A DNA stretch of 64,000 bases from Ramlibacter sp. WS9 (GTDB lineage Bacteria > Pseudomonadota > Gammaproteobacteria > Burkholderiales > Burkholderiaceae_C), in assembly GCF_003797765.1 (NCBI RefSeq), contig NZ_RKMB01000001.1, positions 496,001 through 560,000 on the forward strand. Reading direction: 5' to 3'. Both the position numbers and the translations under genes were made by a program. Below, piece by piece: positions 35,228 through 43,518 of the stretch. Each line of letters starts with the position of its first letter. Position 1 is the first letter of the stretch. The notes under the pieces were generated by a model. The model saw only the letters and a list, made by a program, of their open reading frames with translations. It made no database searches and had not been told where the DNA came from.

Positions 35228-36133
35228 TCAGTGCGGTGCCGGAAAGTACAGCTGCAGGCGGCTCGCGAAGCTGCGTTCCACGCCGCTGACCGGGTCCCGA
35301 AAAGCAATGCCGGCGGCCAGCAGCCGCAACGGGTTGTCCGGCTCGTCCCCCCCCTGCTGCAGCAGGCTGGGGTAGATGCGGTCTCCCAGAATGGGCAGCC
35401 CCAATGCGGCCATGTGCACCCGCAATTGATGGCGCTTGCCCGTGGCCGGGCGAAGGCCGTAACGCGCCCACGCGCCGCGCGTCTCCATCAGCTCGATGTC
35501 GGTCTGGGTGTTGGGCCGTGAACCAGCCGGCGCATCGGCTTCGCGCATCTGCATGAAGTGATCGGCGGGCACCAGGTTGGTGGTGCGGGTCAGCGGAAAT
35601 CGCAGCTGCGTTTCGCTGGGCGCGATCGCCTCATAGCGCTTCGCGATCTGGCGGCCGGCGAAAAGCTGTTGGTACGCAGCGCGCGTGGCCGGCTGCTTGG
35701 CGAACATCACCACGCCAGCGGTTTCGCGATCGAGCCGATGCAAGGGCGCCAGGTCGGGGTGGCCCAATTGGCGGCGCAAGCGGATCAGCAGTGTCTCCTG
35801 CAGGTACTGGCCGGACGGCGTCACGGGCAGGAAGTGCGGCTTGTCGGCCACCACCAGTAGTTCATCTTCGAAGAGAACGTTGGCCTGCGCCGCGTTGGGC
35901 GCCTCGTTCGCAACCGTGCGGTAGTAGTACAGCTTGCAGTGCGGAACATAGGCCTGCTGCGCCGCCACTGCGCGTCCGGCCGCGTCGACGACGTCGCCGG
36001 AATCGATGCGTTCGACCCAGTCGGCCTCAGGGATGGCGGGGAATCTCTCCACCAGGAAGTCGAGCACCGACGTCCACGGGCCGGCCGGCAGTGAAACCTG
36101 GCTGGCGGTGACGCCGTCTCGCATGGGCAGCAT
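35228..36133 (-). CDS. RluA-family pseudouridine synthase
   Basis: A 301-aa rRNA/tRNA pseudouridine synthase. The catalytic motif HRLDRETAG has D135; further conserved blocks are VVADKPHFLPV, KRYEAI and ATGKRHQLRVHMAALGLPILGD. The ATG at 36133 starts two bases after the stop of the TrhO gene, so the pair forms a small RNA-modification operon. An upstream in-frame extension would run through the TrhO gene. Which uridine is modified cannot be told; the TruC/RluA subgroup is likely. Confidence 0.92.
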   Translation of the reverse strand: MLPMRDGVTASQVSLPAGPWTSVLDFLVERFPAIPEADWVERIDSGDVVDAAGRAVAAQQAYVPHCKLYYYRTVANEAPNAAQANVLFEDELLVVADKPHFLPVTPSGQYLQETLLIRLRRQLGHPDLAPLHRLDRETAGVVMFAKQPATRAAYQQLFAGRQIAKRYEAIAPSETQLRFPLTRTTNLVPADHFMQMREADAPAGSRPNTQTDIELMETRGAWARYGLRPATGKRHQLRVHMAALGLPILGDRIYPSLLQQGGDEPDNPLRLLAAGIAFRDPVSGVERSFASRLQLYFPAPH

Positions 36134-36135
36134 CG

Positions 36136-36963
36136 CTATTCCCCGACAGCTTCGGCGAGGCGCAGAGCACGCCGCAGACGCCACTCGCCATCTTGCTCGC
36201 CCTGGTACACGTCTTCGAGTGTCGTCGCCGTTTCCTGCAACGCCGTGTCCAGCGCCACCCGGTTGTCGAACACGAAGCACTCGCCTTTCCAGTCCAGTTG
36301 CGCATCCGGCATCTGCAGGAAGTAGTTGAGGATGCCGCCTTCGAGCTGGTAGACGGGCAGGTCCATGTCCCGCATCCACGCGCTGGTCTTCTCGCAGCGG
36401 ATGCCGCCGGTGCAATACATCGCCACGCGCTTGCCCTGGGCTTTCCATTCTGCGACGTGGGTCCGCACGTATTCCGGAAAGTCACGGAAATTGGTGACGC
36501 CTGGGTCGACCGCGCCTTCAAAATGCCCCAGCCGGAACTCGAAACTGTTGCGGTTGTCGAGCAGGACGACATCGGGTTGCCGGATCAGCTCGCGCCACTC
36601 GGCCGGGCTGACGTCGATGCCCGTCGCGCGCGCGTCCACCCCTTCGATGCCGAGCGGGACGATCTCTTTCTTGACCTGCACCTTCATCTTGCCGAAGGGC
36701 TTCGTCGTGCACGCGCTGCGCTTGAACACGATGCCCGTGAACGCACCGTCGAAGACCGCATCCTGCTGGAGGGCTTGTTCGAAGCAATCCACGGCGGCGG
36801 CGGTGCCCGCCAGCATGCCGTTGATTCCTTCGGCGGCCACCAGGATGCTGCCGGCCAGCCCTTGCGCTGCCGGCCTCGACACCAATTCGCGCAGGGCCGC
36901 GCCAACCTCTTGCGGCTGTGCCAGCGGTGTGAACCTGTAGAAGGAGGTGTGGACGAGGGGCAT
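36136..36963 (-). CDS. trhO: tRNA uridine(34) hydroxylase TrhO (rhodanese fold)
   Basis: A 275-aa protein of the TrhO (YceA) family, which makes 5-hydroxyuridine at position 34 of tRNAs in an oxygen-dependent way. The N-terminal acylphosphatase-like domain (FYRFTPLAQPQEVGAALREL) is followed by a rhodanese domain with MYCTGGIRCEKTSAWM (C184, C190) and by QLEGGILNYF. Length and motif order agree with the family. It is co-oriented with a pseudouridine synthase two bases downstream. The gene borders the repeat/IS region; 36964-37035 holds only a degraded copy of the GGATTGCG repeat. Confidence 0.93.
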   Translation of the reverse strand: MPLVHTSFYRFTPLAQPQEVGAALRELVSRPAAQGLAGSILVAAEGINGMLAGTAAAVDCFEQALQQDAVFDGAFTGIVFKRSACTTKPFGKMKVQVKKEIVPLGIEGVDARATGIDVSPAEWRELIRQPDVVLLDNRNSFEFRLGHFEGAVDPGVTNFRDFPEYVRTHVAEWKAQGKRVAMYCTGGIRCEKTSAWMRDMDLPVYQLEGGILNYFLQMPDAQLDWKGECFVFDNRVALDTALQETATTLEDVYQGEQDGEWRLRRALRLAEAVGE

Positions 36964-37035
36964 GCGCTATTTTCCCATGGTCGCAATCCATGGCCCCGAA
37001 TTCGCTATCCTAGTTCGGTGCTCAGTGACCTCGCG

Positions 37036-37258
37036 GCAAAGCTGTGCGTGGGCGGGCTGTGGCGCGATGGCTACGGCGTTCGGCATCGCCTGCTTCGCAA
37101 GCTCCTGCCGAATTCCTTGCGCCGGGAGACCCCGCGACCCGCGCGAAAAAACTCGCCTCCGCTTCGCTGCGACTCAAACAATTTTCGCGAGCATGAAACG
37201 GTCGCACGGCTGAAGCCGTGCTGGGTCGCGGGGTCACCCGCCGCAAGCGCCTGGGCTT
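37036..37258 (+). repeat. Long-TIR repeat copy C, left part (interrupted by IS)
   Basis: Left portion of a copy of the B/C subtype, beginning GCAAAGCTGTGCGTGGGCGG and running to GCGCCTGGGCTT, where the insertion sequence begins. In copies A and B the same stretch continues CTGGGCTT-TATTCGCG without interruption, so the break point is defined to within the three bases CTT present on both sides. Confidence 0.88.
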
Positions 37259-37259
37259 A

Positions 37260-37273
37260 TATGGACGCCTCCC
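37260..37273 (+). repeat. IS subterminal inverted repeat (3' side of transposase)
   Basis: TATGGACGCCTCCC; exact inverse of the sequence at 38786-38799. Lies one to four bases inside the element's edge. Confidence 0.9.
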
Positions 37274-37309
37274 GTGTGGCAAGCGGGTTTTGGAAGTTCT
37301 GACGCGGCG

Positions 37310-37450
37310 GGTTCTTGCGGTCTTATATCCGGCCTGTAGTGCAGTGCGGACCTTCGTCCGCTGCTGGCCCTGATGGTCATTCGCGAGGTCGGTGCTTAGT
37401 CTTTATTGCGGGCTGTTACGCCCCAAGCCCAGTGCAGCTTTTCCGACCCA
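37310..37450 (-). ncRNA. Candidate bridge (seek) RNA of the IS element
   Basis: On the minus strand, 5' to 3', the region reads CTGGGCTT, a small hairpin GGGC-GTAACA-GCCC, then GCAATAAAG; further on ACCATC, a region with hairpin GCGGAC-GAAG-GTCCGC, then ATATAAGA. CTGGGCTT (37425-37432) equals the left half of the insertion target, and AATAAAG (37401-37407) is the complement of its right half CTTTATT. ACCATC (37372-37377) equals the IS right-end side of the circle junction, and ATATAAGA (37321-37328) complements the other side, TCTTATAT. Order and polarity fit the target-binding loop then donor-binding loop of IS110-type bridge RNAs. Ends are approximate. Confidence 0.8.
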
Positions 37451-37655
37451 CGGTCTGACCGCTTTGCCATCACTTCCTTTGCTCGCCTGCACACTCCTTG
37501 GGGCGCCTTGCCCGTTGTTCAGTTCATCTGTTGCCGCACAGGTGCGGCCGCTTTTCCGGGGGGATGGGGGCGCAGCCCCCATGTCAACATCGCGAACCGC
37601 GAATGCCCGTGGCCGAAGCTGCGAATGTTCCTTGCCCGGTGACGGTATTGGGGCT

Positions 37656-38681
37656 TCATGCCGCCGCCTTGGCACCGAAGGCGCGAAGGGGGTCGAACTT
37701 CTCGCCGTGCGCAGCCATCGACCACGCAATGCGCGCCAGCTTGTTTGCCACGGCAGTCGCCACCACGTTGGGTGGGCGCCGCTTGAGCATCTCGGCGATC
37801 CACCGCGGCGGGTTGGCCACGCGTACCAGGTTTCGCGCTCCGTGGATCAGTACCGTGCGCAGGTACGCGTCGCCGCGTTTGCTGATGCCGCCGATGCGCA
37901 CCTTGCCTCCCGTGCCGCTGTGCCGCGGTGTCAGGCCAAGGCAGCAGGCGAACTCACGCGCGTTGCGCCACGCCCTGGCGTCACCGAGTGTGGCCGCCAG
38001 AGCGGTCGAACCCATCAGGCCGATGCCGCTTGCTTTTTCCAGGCGCCTGGCCAGCTCGTTGCTGCGCAGCACTTGCTTCAGCTCGGCTTCAAGCAACGCG
38101 ATGTTGTTGTCGAGTTCGCGTATGGCCTGCATCTGGGCATCCAGCAGCCGTTGCATCACCGGTGGTAGCTGGACGTCGATCTGCGCACGATGCTCGCCGA
38201 TCCACTTGCACAAGGTCGATCTCCCCTTGGGCAACACCACGCCGAACTCGTAAAGCAGTCCACGAAGCGAATTGAGCGTGGCCGTTCGCACCGAAACCCA
38301 GTGGGAGCGCATCCGATGCACCGACAGGGCAGCCTGCTGATCGACGCTTTTGATAGGCACGCGCCGGATGTCGCCGTGCTGCGCTGCCAGCCACAGCGCT
38401 CGTGCATCGGCGGCATCGTCCTTGTTGCCGGTGACGAACATGCGCACGTGCTGAGGCGGCAGCAGCTCGACGTGGTGCCCCAAAGCCGTGAGCGCGCGGC
38501 CCCAGTGGTGCGCGCCGCCGCAAGCCTCCATGACGATCCGGGCGGCAGCCCGGTTGGCAAAGAATTCCACGAACTTCGCGCGAGACAGCTTCTTGCGGCG
38601 GATTTCGCCGGTCGCAGCATCTACCCAGTGCACTTGAAAGACATTCTTTGCAATGTCCACACCGTATGTCGTAGCATTCAT
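37656..38681 (-). CDS. IS110-family transposase (DEDD recombinase)
   Basis: A 341-aa RNA-guided recombinase of the IS110 family. The N-terminal RuvC-like DEDD domain shows D in YGVDIAKNVFQVH, E in IVMEACGGAHHW, and D residues in TGNKDDAADA; the C-terminal Tnp20 domain shows SGIGLMGSTALAATLGD, CCLGLTPRHSGTGGK with its conserved Ser, and RGDAYLRTVLIHGAR. The ATG at 38681 fits the family start; the upstream frame extension is in the IS end. The protein appears intact, so the element may still be active. Confidence 0.95.
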   Translation of the reverse strand: MNATTYGVDIAKNVFQVHWVDAATGEIRRKKLSRAKFVEFFANRAAARIVMEACGGAHHWGRALTALGHHVELLPPQHVRMFVTGNKDDAADARALWLAAQHGDIRRVPIKSVDQQAALSVHRMRSHWVSVRTATLNSLRGLLYEFGVVLPKGRSTLCKWIGEHRAQIDVQLPPVMQRLLDAQMQAIRELDNNIALLEAELKQVLRSNELARRLEKASGIGLMGSTALAATLGDARAWRNAREFACCLGLTPRHSGTGGKVRIGGISKRGDAYLRTVLIHGARNLVRVANPPRWIAEMLKRRPPNVVATAVANKLARIAWSMAAHGEKFDPLRAFGAKAAA

Positions 38682-38785
38682 CTCGGGGTCTCCTTCGCAA
38701 GTGGTTGGTAAGAACTCCACTTTGGCACTAGATGCCGTTAGATGCGAGACCCCCCTTTGCATCCAGCGCCGCGATTCGAGAAGGT

Positions 38786-38799
38786 GGGAGGCGTCCATA
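38786..38799 (-). repeat. IS subterminal inverted repeat (5' side of transposase)
   Basis: GGGAGGCGTCCATA, exact inverse of 37260-37273. Beyond it ACCATCTT runs to the element edge. The 38682-38806 interval holds no other feature. Confidence 0.9.
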
Positions 38800-38803
38800 C
38801 CAT

Positions 38804-38841
38804 CTTTATTCGCGCCACAGCCCGCCCACGCACAGCTTCGC
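38804..38841 (+). repeat. Long-TIR repeat copy C, right part
   Basis: Remainder of the interrupted copy: CTTTATTCGCGCC and then the terminal repeat CAGCCCGCCCACGCACAGC ending TTCGC. Joining it to 37258 restores a ~258-bp element like copy B. Confidence 0.88.
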
Positions 38842-38935
38842 AGGGACTTTGTTGGCGCGCCACCGGTCGTTGGCCACCGCTTCACCTTTCTGCTGCAACG
38901 TCGGCGCGCCACCGCTGCCGCGCCACGCTCTCACT

Positions 38936-39190
38936 GCAACGCCGTGCATGGCCGGGCCGCGGCGCGAATAAAGCTCAGGCGCCCGCGGTGGACGGTCTTG
39001 CGGCCCAGCGTCGCTTGCGACGCGACCGTCTCATGCTCGCGGCACCTGTTTGAGCCGCACATGGTGCGGCGAGTTGTGCCGCGCGGGCCGCAAGAACGTT
39101 CAGCGCGGGGACTCCGGCAGGAGCTTGCGAAAGCAAGCGATGCCGGACGCCGTAGCCATCGCGCCGCGGCCCGGCCATGCACGGCGTTGC
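38936..39190 (-). repeat. Long-TIR interspersed repeat, copy D
   Basis: A 255-bp element of the copy A subtype in inverted orientation, with perfect terminal repeats GCAACGCCGTGCATGGCCGG. Its version of the IS target reads CTGAGCTTTATTCG (one change, 38965-38978). Copies C and D face each other across a 94-bp spacer that is itself related, in reverse complement, to the A-B spacer. So C-D is an inverted edition of the whole A-B module. No gene lies in 38842-39288. Confidence 0.85.
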
Positions 39191-39226
39191 CGCCCGCGGC
39201 CTCTGCGCACAATGAATGAATTCGGG

Positions 39227-39257
39227 GTCATGGATTGCGGGTCAAGTCCGCAATGAC
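39227..39257. repeat. Short hairpin repeat (GGATTGCGGGTC type)
   Basis: GTCAT-GG-ATTGCGG-GTCAAGT-CCGCAAT-GAC forms a hairpin. The same block is found at 21386-21416 and 22034-22065, and a degraded form near 36983-37005. It is a common proteobacterial intergenic repeat and adjoins the long-TIR elements in each case. Confidence 0.7.
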
Positions 39258-39288
39258 AAGGGGTCCGCGCGACCGCACGCTCCCGCCA

Positions 39289-40194
39289 TCAAATTTCGCG
39301 CAAGGCCTCGCGCAGCTGCTCGCCGATCTCCGGGCGATCTCCGAACGGGTCGGCCGGGTTGGTTGCCTGCACGATCGCTTCCACCCGAGCCGCCACGGCG
39401 GCCATCCCTTTCGGGTGGCTGAAGATGTAGAACTGGTCTTTCGCCATTGCGTCGAACACCATCCGCGCCACGTCCGCCGCGCTGATGCGGCCGGAGCGCA
39501 CAGCCTTTTCGCTCATCGCCTTTCCCACGAGCTGGCTGCGCGTGGGTGCCTGGTCGGCCAGCGCGGCCGGACGGTTGCGCTCGCTGCTCACGATCGCGGT
39601 CGGAACGAAATGCGGGCAGAGCACGCTGGCGCTTACCTGCGAGGTGACGAGGCGCAAGTCCTGGTAGAGCGTTTCGGTGAACGCGACGACGGCATGCTTG
39701 CTGGTGTTGTAGACGCCCATGTTGGGGGGAGTCAGCAGGCCCGCCATGCTCGCGGTGTTGACGATGTGGCCTTGCCACGACGGATCGGAACGGGCCGCCG
39801 CCAGCATCATCGGCGCGAAGAGCCGCACGCCGTGGATCACGCCCCAGAGGTTGACGCCCAGCACCCATTCCCACTCGGCAACCGAGTTCTCCCAGATGAG
39901 GCCTCCGGTTCCGACGCCCGCATTGTTGAAGACGAAGTGCGGCGCGCCGAAGCGCTCCTGCACCGCGAGCGCCAGTGCCTCCATGTCGGTGGCCGACGCC
40001 ACATCGGTGCGCCGCGCAAGCACGTCCACGCCGGTGGCGCGCAACTCGGCTTCGGCCTGTGCCAGCGCATCGGCCTGCACATCCACCAGCACGACGTTCA
40101 TGCCCAGCCGGGCGGCCATGCGCGCGCACTCGAGCCCGAAGCCCGAGCCCGCGCCGGTCAGCACGGCACACTTGCCCTGAAAGTCAGTGATCAA
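39289..40194 (-). CDS. Short-chain dehydrogenase/reductase
   Basis: A 301-aa SDR with TGAGSGFG at residues ~14-21, NNAGVG, the Ser in TASMAG and the catalytic Y-N-T-S-K. Start is a TTG at 40194 with AAGGAG six bases upstream. It lies 27 bp downstream of the acyl-CoA carboxylase in the same direction, so it probably belongs to that operon; an oxidoreductase acting on a CoA ester or ketone intermediate would fit. The C-terminal ~60 residues are longer than in minimal SDRs. Confidence 0.9.
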   Translation of the reverse strand: MITDFQGKCAVLTGAGSGFGLECARMAARLGMNVVLVDVQADALAQAEAELRATGVDVLARRTDVASATDMEALALAVQERFGAPHFVFNNAGVGTGGLIWENSVAEWEWVLGVNLWGVIHGVRLFAPMMLAAARSDPSWQGHIVNTASMAGLLTPPNMGVYNTSKHAVVAFTETLYQDLRLVTSQVSASVLCPHFVPTAIVSSERNRPAALADQAPTRSQLVGKAMSEKAVRSGRISAADVARMVFDAMAKDQFYIFSHPKGMAAVAARVEAIVQATNPADPFGDRPEIGEQLREALREI

Positions 40195-40221
40195 GAGAGG
40201 CTCCTTCGTTTGTGAAACAGG

Positions 40222-43200
40222 TCACCATGTGTCCACGAATCGAGGTCCGCTGGGTTGCGCCGCTCGCTGGCGATGCGCCGAATCCAGGCCCCGCACCAGC
40301 CAGCCGCGTGTCTCGGCAGGGTCGATCACGGCGTCGATCTCGAGCGTCGCCGCCATGTTCATCGCCTGGCCGTTTTCGTACTGCTTCGCTACGAGCTGCT
40401 CGTATAGCGCGTCGCGTTCGGCGCCCGGCGCGGCGGCTTCGAGTTCCTTGCGAAAGCCCAGCTTCACCGCGCCCTCTAGCCCCATCGCCCCAAACTCGCC
40501 CGTGGGCCAGGAAACGGTGAACACCGGCGCGTCGAAGCCACCGGCCGTCATGGCCTGCGCGCCCAGGCCGTAGCCCTTGCGCAGCACCACGGCGAAAAAG
40601 GGCACACGCAGGTGCGCCGCCACAACGAACATGCGGCAGACCCGCCGCACCTGCGCCTGCTCCTCGATCTCCGGTCCCACCATGAAGCCAGGCGTGTCGC
40701 ACAGCGAAACGATGGGCAGGCCATGCGCGTCGCACAGCTGCATGAAACGCGCGGCCTTGTCGGCCGCCTCCGCATCGATCGCGCCGCCGAGGTGGCGCGG
40801 GTTGTTGGCGAGCACGCCCACCGGCCGGCCTTCGATGCGCGCCAGTGCCGTGATCATCCCTTCGCCGAAGCCGCCGCGCAGTTCGAGCACCGAGCCTTCG
40901 TCGGCCAGCAGGCGCATCGCTTCGCGGATGTCGTACACACGCAAGCGGTTCTCGGGCACTGTGTGGCGCAGCAGGCGCTGGTCGGCGCAGTCCCAGCGCG
41001 CCACCGACCCCTGAAAGTACGAGAGGTAACGGCGCGCCGCCGCGACCGCCTCGGGCTCGTCCTTCACCAGGATGTCGATCACGCCATTGCCCCACTGCAC
41101 GTGGCTCGGGCCAATCTCCTCCGGCCGGAAGCGGCCGAGGCCGCCGCCTTCGATCATGGCGGGACCACCCATGCCGATATTGCTGGATTCCGTGGCAATG
41201 ATGGCGTCGGCGCATCCGAGCAGCGCGGCGTTGCCGGCGAAGCAGCGGCCATGCACGACACCCACCACCGGCACCTTGCCCGAGAGCGCAGCGAACTGGC
41301 TGAAGGTGTGGTTGTTCAGGCCCGCCACGATCGGCATGTCGACGTCGCCTGGCCGGCCGCCGCCGCCCTCGGCGAACAGCACCACCGGCAAGCCCAGCTG
41401 GTGCGCGAGTGCCAGCATGCGGTCCTTCTTGTGGTGGTTGCGCATGCCTTGCGTCCCGGCCAGCACGGTGTAGTCGTAGGCCATCACGACGCAGCGCGAG
41501 CGCTCGGGGCCGAAGTCCGCGGCGTTCACGGTGCCCATGCCGGTGACCATGCCGTCAGCCGGCGTGTTGGCGATCAGGTCGTCCATGGTGCGGCGCCGTG
41601 TCTGCGCCGCGACGGCGAGCGCGCCGTACTCGATGAAGCTGCCTTCGTCGCACAGATCGGCGACGTTCTCGCGCGCGGTGCGGCCGCCCTGCGCGTGGCG
41701 TTTCGCCACCGCGTCAGGGCGGGCGGCGTCGTTCGTGAAAGCGTGGCGGTCCAGCACGCGCTGCAGGTCGGGGCGGATGGCGTCGAGGTCTGTCGCCTGC
41801 CGCTCGACCTGGAGCGTGCTCGCTTCGTCCGACGGCTCCAGCACCACGATCACCTGGTCCTCGCGCAGCAGCCCACCGGCATGCGCGCGCACCTCCAGCA
41901 CACGGCCCGATTGCGGTGCGTGCAGCACGTGTTCCATCTTCATCGCTTCGAGCACGGCGAGCTGCGCGCCCGCGGCGACGAGCTGGCCGGGGGACGCATC
42001 GACCTGCACCACGCGGCCGGGCATCGGCGCGCGCACGGCCACTGCGCCGTCGGGCACGGTCTCGCGCGTCGCTTGCGCCTGGAGCGCGGTGCCGGCGGGC
42101 TCGGCCGGCAGTTCCGGTGACGCATGCCCCTGCGCCTCGGCCAGCAGCGCGGCAAGGTGCTCTTCGACAAAGCGCGTGTGCAGCTCCTGCGACGCGAACT
42201 CGGGCCGCGCCGCCAGCGCGCGCAGCAGCGTCAGGTTGGTCGGCAGCCCGGCGATGCGGCATTCGGCCAGGGCGCCGCGGCAGCGCCGCACCGCGTCGGC
42301 GAAATCGGCGGATCGCGAATGCACGACCAGCTTGGCGAGCAGAGTGTCGTAGTGCGGCGAAGGCTCCGCTCCGGCGGTGCCGTGCGTGTCGACACGGATA
42401 CCCGGGCCGGCGGGAAGTTCGAAGCGGTCGAGCCGTCCATGCGCCGGGCGGGCTTGCCCGTGCGCGTCGAGCGTCTCGGCGTTGATGCGCCACTGCACGG
42501 CGAAGCCCTGCGGCCGGGGCGGGCGGTGCGGATCCAGCCCGAGTGCGTGCAGTGGCTCGCCGGCCGCGACGCGCAGTTGCAGTTGCACCAGGTCAAGCCC
42601 CAGCACCTCCTCGGTCACCGTGTGCTCCACCTGCAGCCGCGGGTTCGCTTCCATGAAGACGAAGGGCAGATCGTCGGATTGCGCATCGACGAGGAACTCG
42701 AACGTGCCCAGGCTGCGGTAGTGCACGTGACCGGCCATGCGCAACGCCGCCTCCGTCACGCGCTCGCGCAGCGCCGGGGACAGGCTCGGGCTGGGCGCGA
42801 TCTCGACCAGTTTCTGGAAGCGGCGCTGCAGCGAGCATTCACGCTCGCCGAGTGCGATCACCGCTTCACCGTCGCCCAGCACCTGCACTTCGATATGGCG
42901 CGCGCGCGGCATCAGCCGCTCGACGTACACGCCCTCCACGCCGAAAGCGGCGCGTGCTTCCGAACTGCAGCGCGCGAACGCCTCGGCCACGTCGGCGGCG
43001 TCGAACACGGCGCGCATGCCGCGGCCGCCGCCGCCACCGATGGCCTTGATCATCACGCCGGCACCCGCCGGCTGCGCTGAGAAGAAAGCCTGGGCCTCCG
43101 GCAGCGTCACCGCGCCGGTGCTGCCCGGCAGCAGCGGCACGCCGCATTCGCGGGCCAGCGCGCGCGCACGGGCCTTGTCGCCGAAGAGGGCGAGCTGCTC

Positions 43201-43518
43201 CGGCGTCGGCCCGATGAAGGCGACGCCGGCCGCGGCGCAAGCCAATGCGAAGTCAGCGCGTTCGCTCAGGAAGCCATAGCCGGGATGCACTGCGTCGCAG
43301 CCGTGTTCGCGCGCGATGGCGACCAGGCGCGCCGCGTCGAGGTACGCGCCCGGCCCGCTCGCGCCCAGCGCCACGGAATGGCCGGCATGGCGCACGTGAG
43401 GCGCCGCGACATCGTCCTCGGCATGGACAGCGACGCTGGCCACGCCCAGGTCGCGGCAGGCGCGCACCAGGCGCAATGCGATTTCGCCGCGATTGGCGAT
43501 CAAGATCCGCTTGAACAT
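40222..43518 (-). CDS. Single-chain biotin-dependent acyl-CoA carboxylase
   Basis: A 1098-aa fusion of all functional parts of an acyl-CoA carboxylase. Residues 1-450 are biotin carboxylase (IANRGEIA; glycine-rich GGGGGRGM at 161-168; EANPRLQVEHTVTE at ~290-303). Residues ~490-562 are the biotin carrier with EAMKMEH and biotinyl K527. Residues ~590-1098 carry fused beta and alpha carboxyltransferase lobes (GGRTARENVADLCDEGSF, GLPIVSLCDTPGFMVG). The order matches the long acyl-CoA carboxylases known from some actinobacteria and alphaproteobacteria. Its start overlaps the CoA ligase stop, suggesting ligase-then-carboxylase action on one acid. Confidence 0.92.
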   Translation of the reverse strand: MFKRILIANRGEIALRLVRACRDLGVASVAVHAEDDVAAPHVRHAGHSVALGASGPGAYLDAARLVAIAREHGCDAVHPGYGFLSERADFALACAAAGVAFIGPTPEQLALFGDKARARALARECGVPLLPGSTGAVTLPEAQAFFSAQPAGAGVMIKAIGGGGGRGMRAVFDAADVAEAFARCSSEARAAFGVEGVYVERLMPRARHIEVQVLGDGEAVIALGERECSLQRRFQKLVEIAPSPSLSPALRERVTEAALRMAGHVHYRSLGTFEFLVDAQSDDLPFVFMEANPRLQVEHTVTEEVLGLDLVQLQLRVAAGEPLHALGLDPHRPPRPQGFAVQWRINAETLDAHGQARPAHGRLDRFELPAGPGIRVDTHGTAGAEPSPHYDTLLAKLVVHSRSADFADAVRRCRGALAECRIAGLPTNLTLLRALAARPEFASQELHTRFVEEHLAALLAEAQGHASPELPAEPAGTALQAQATRETVPDGAVAVRAPMPGRVVQVDASPGQLVAAGAQLAVLEAMKMEHVLHAPQSGRVLEVRAHAGGLLREDQVIVVLEPSDEASTLQVERQATDLDAIRPDLQRVLDRHAFTNDAARPDAVAKRHAQGGRTARENVADLCDEGSFIEYGALAVAAQTRRRTMDDLIANTPADGMVTGMGTVNAADFGPERSRCVVMAYDYTVLAGTQGMRNHHKKDRMLALAHQLGLPVVLFAEGGGGRPGDVDMPIVAGLNNHTFSQFAALSGKVPVVGVVHGRCFAGNAALLGCADAIIATESSNIGMGGPAMIEGGGLGRFRPEEIGPSHVQWGNGVIDILVKDEPEAVAAARRYLSYFQGSVARWDCADQRLLRHTVPENRLRVYDIREAMRLLADEGSVLELRGGFGEGMITALARIEGRPVGVLANNPRHLGGAIDAEAADKAARFMQLCDAHGLPIVSLCDTPGFMVGPEIEEQAQVRRVCRMFVVAAHLRVPFFAVVLRKGYGLGAQAMTAGGFDAPVFTVSWPTGEFGAMGLEGAVKLGFRKELEAAAPGAERDALYEQLVAKQYENGQAMNMAATLEIDAVIDPAETRGWLVRGLDSAHRQRAAQPSGPRFVDTW

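Larger units (their letters stand above)
37259..38806 (-). mobile_element. IS110-family insertion sequence, IS1111-type, ~1.55 kb
   Basis: The element is delimited by comparing the interrupted repeat with intact copies: left flank ends GGGCTT, right flank resumes CTTTATTCG, with CTT shared. It has 14-bp perfect subterminal inverted repeats (37260-37273 and 38786-38799), one DEDD transposase gene, ~118 bp before that gene and ~400 bp after it. Subterminal IRs and a long non-coding 3' end are features of the IS1111 branch, whose guide RNA lies downstream of the transposase. No target duplication beyond the shared core is seen, as expected for the family. Confidence 0.92.

Noticed and set aside
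37392..38253. Long plus-strand open frames opposite the transposase
   Set aside because: They are antisense to a clear DEDD transposase and have no recognisable domain.
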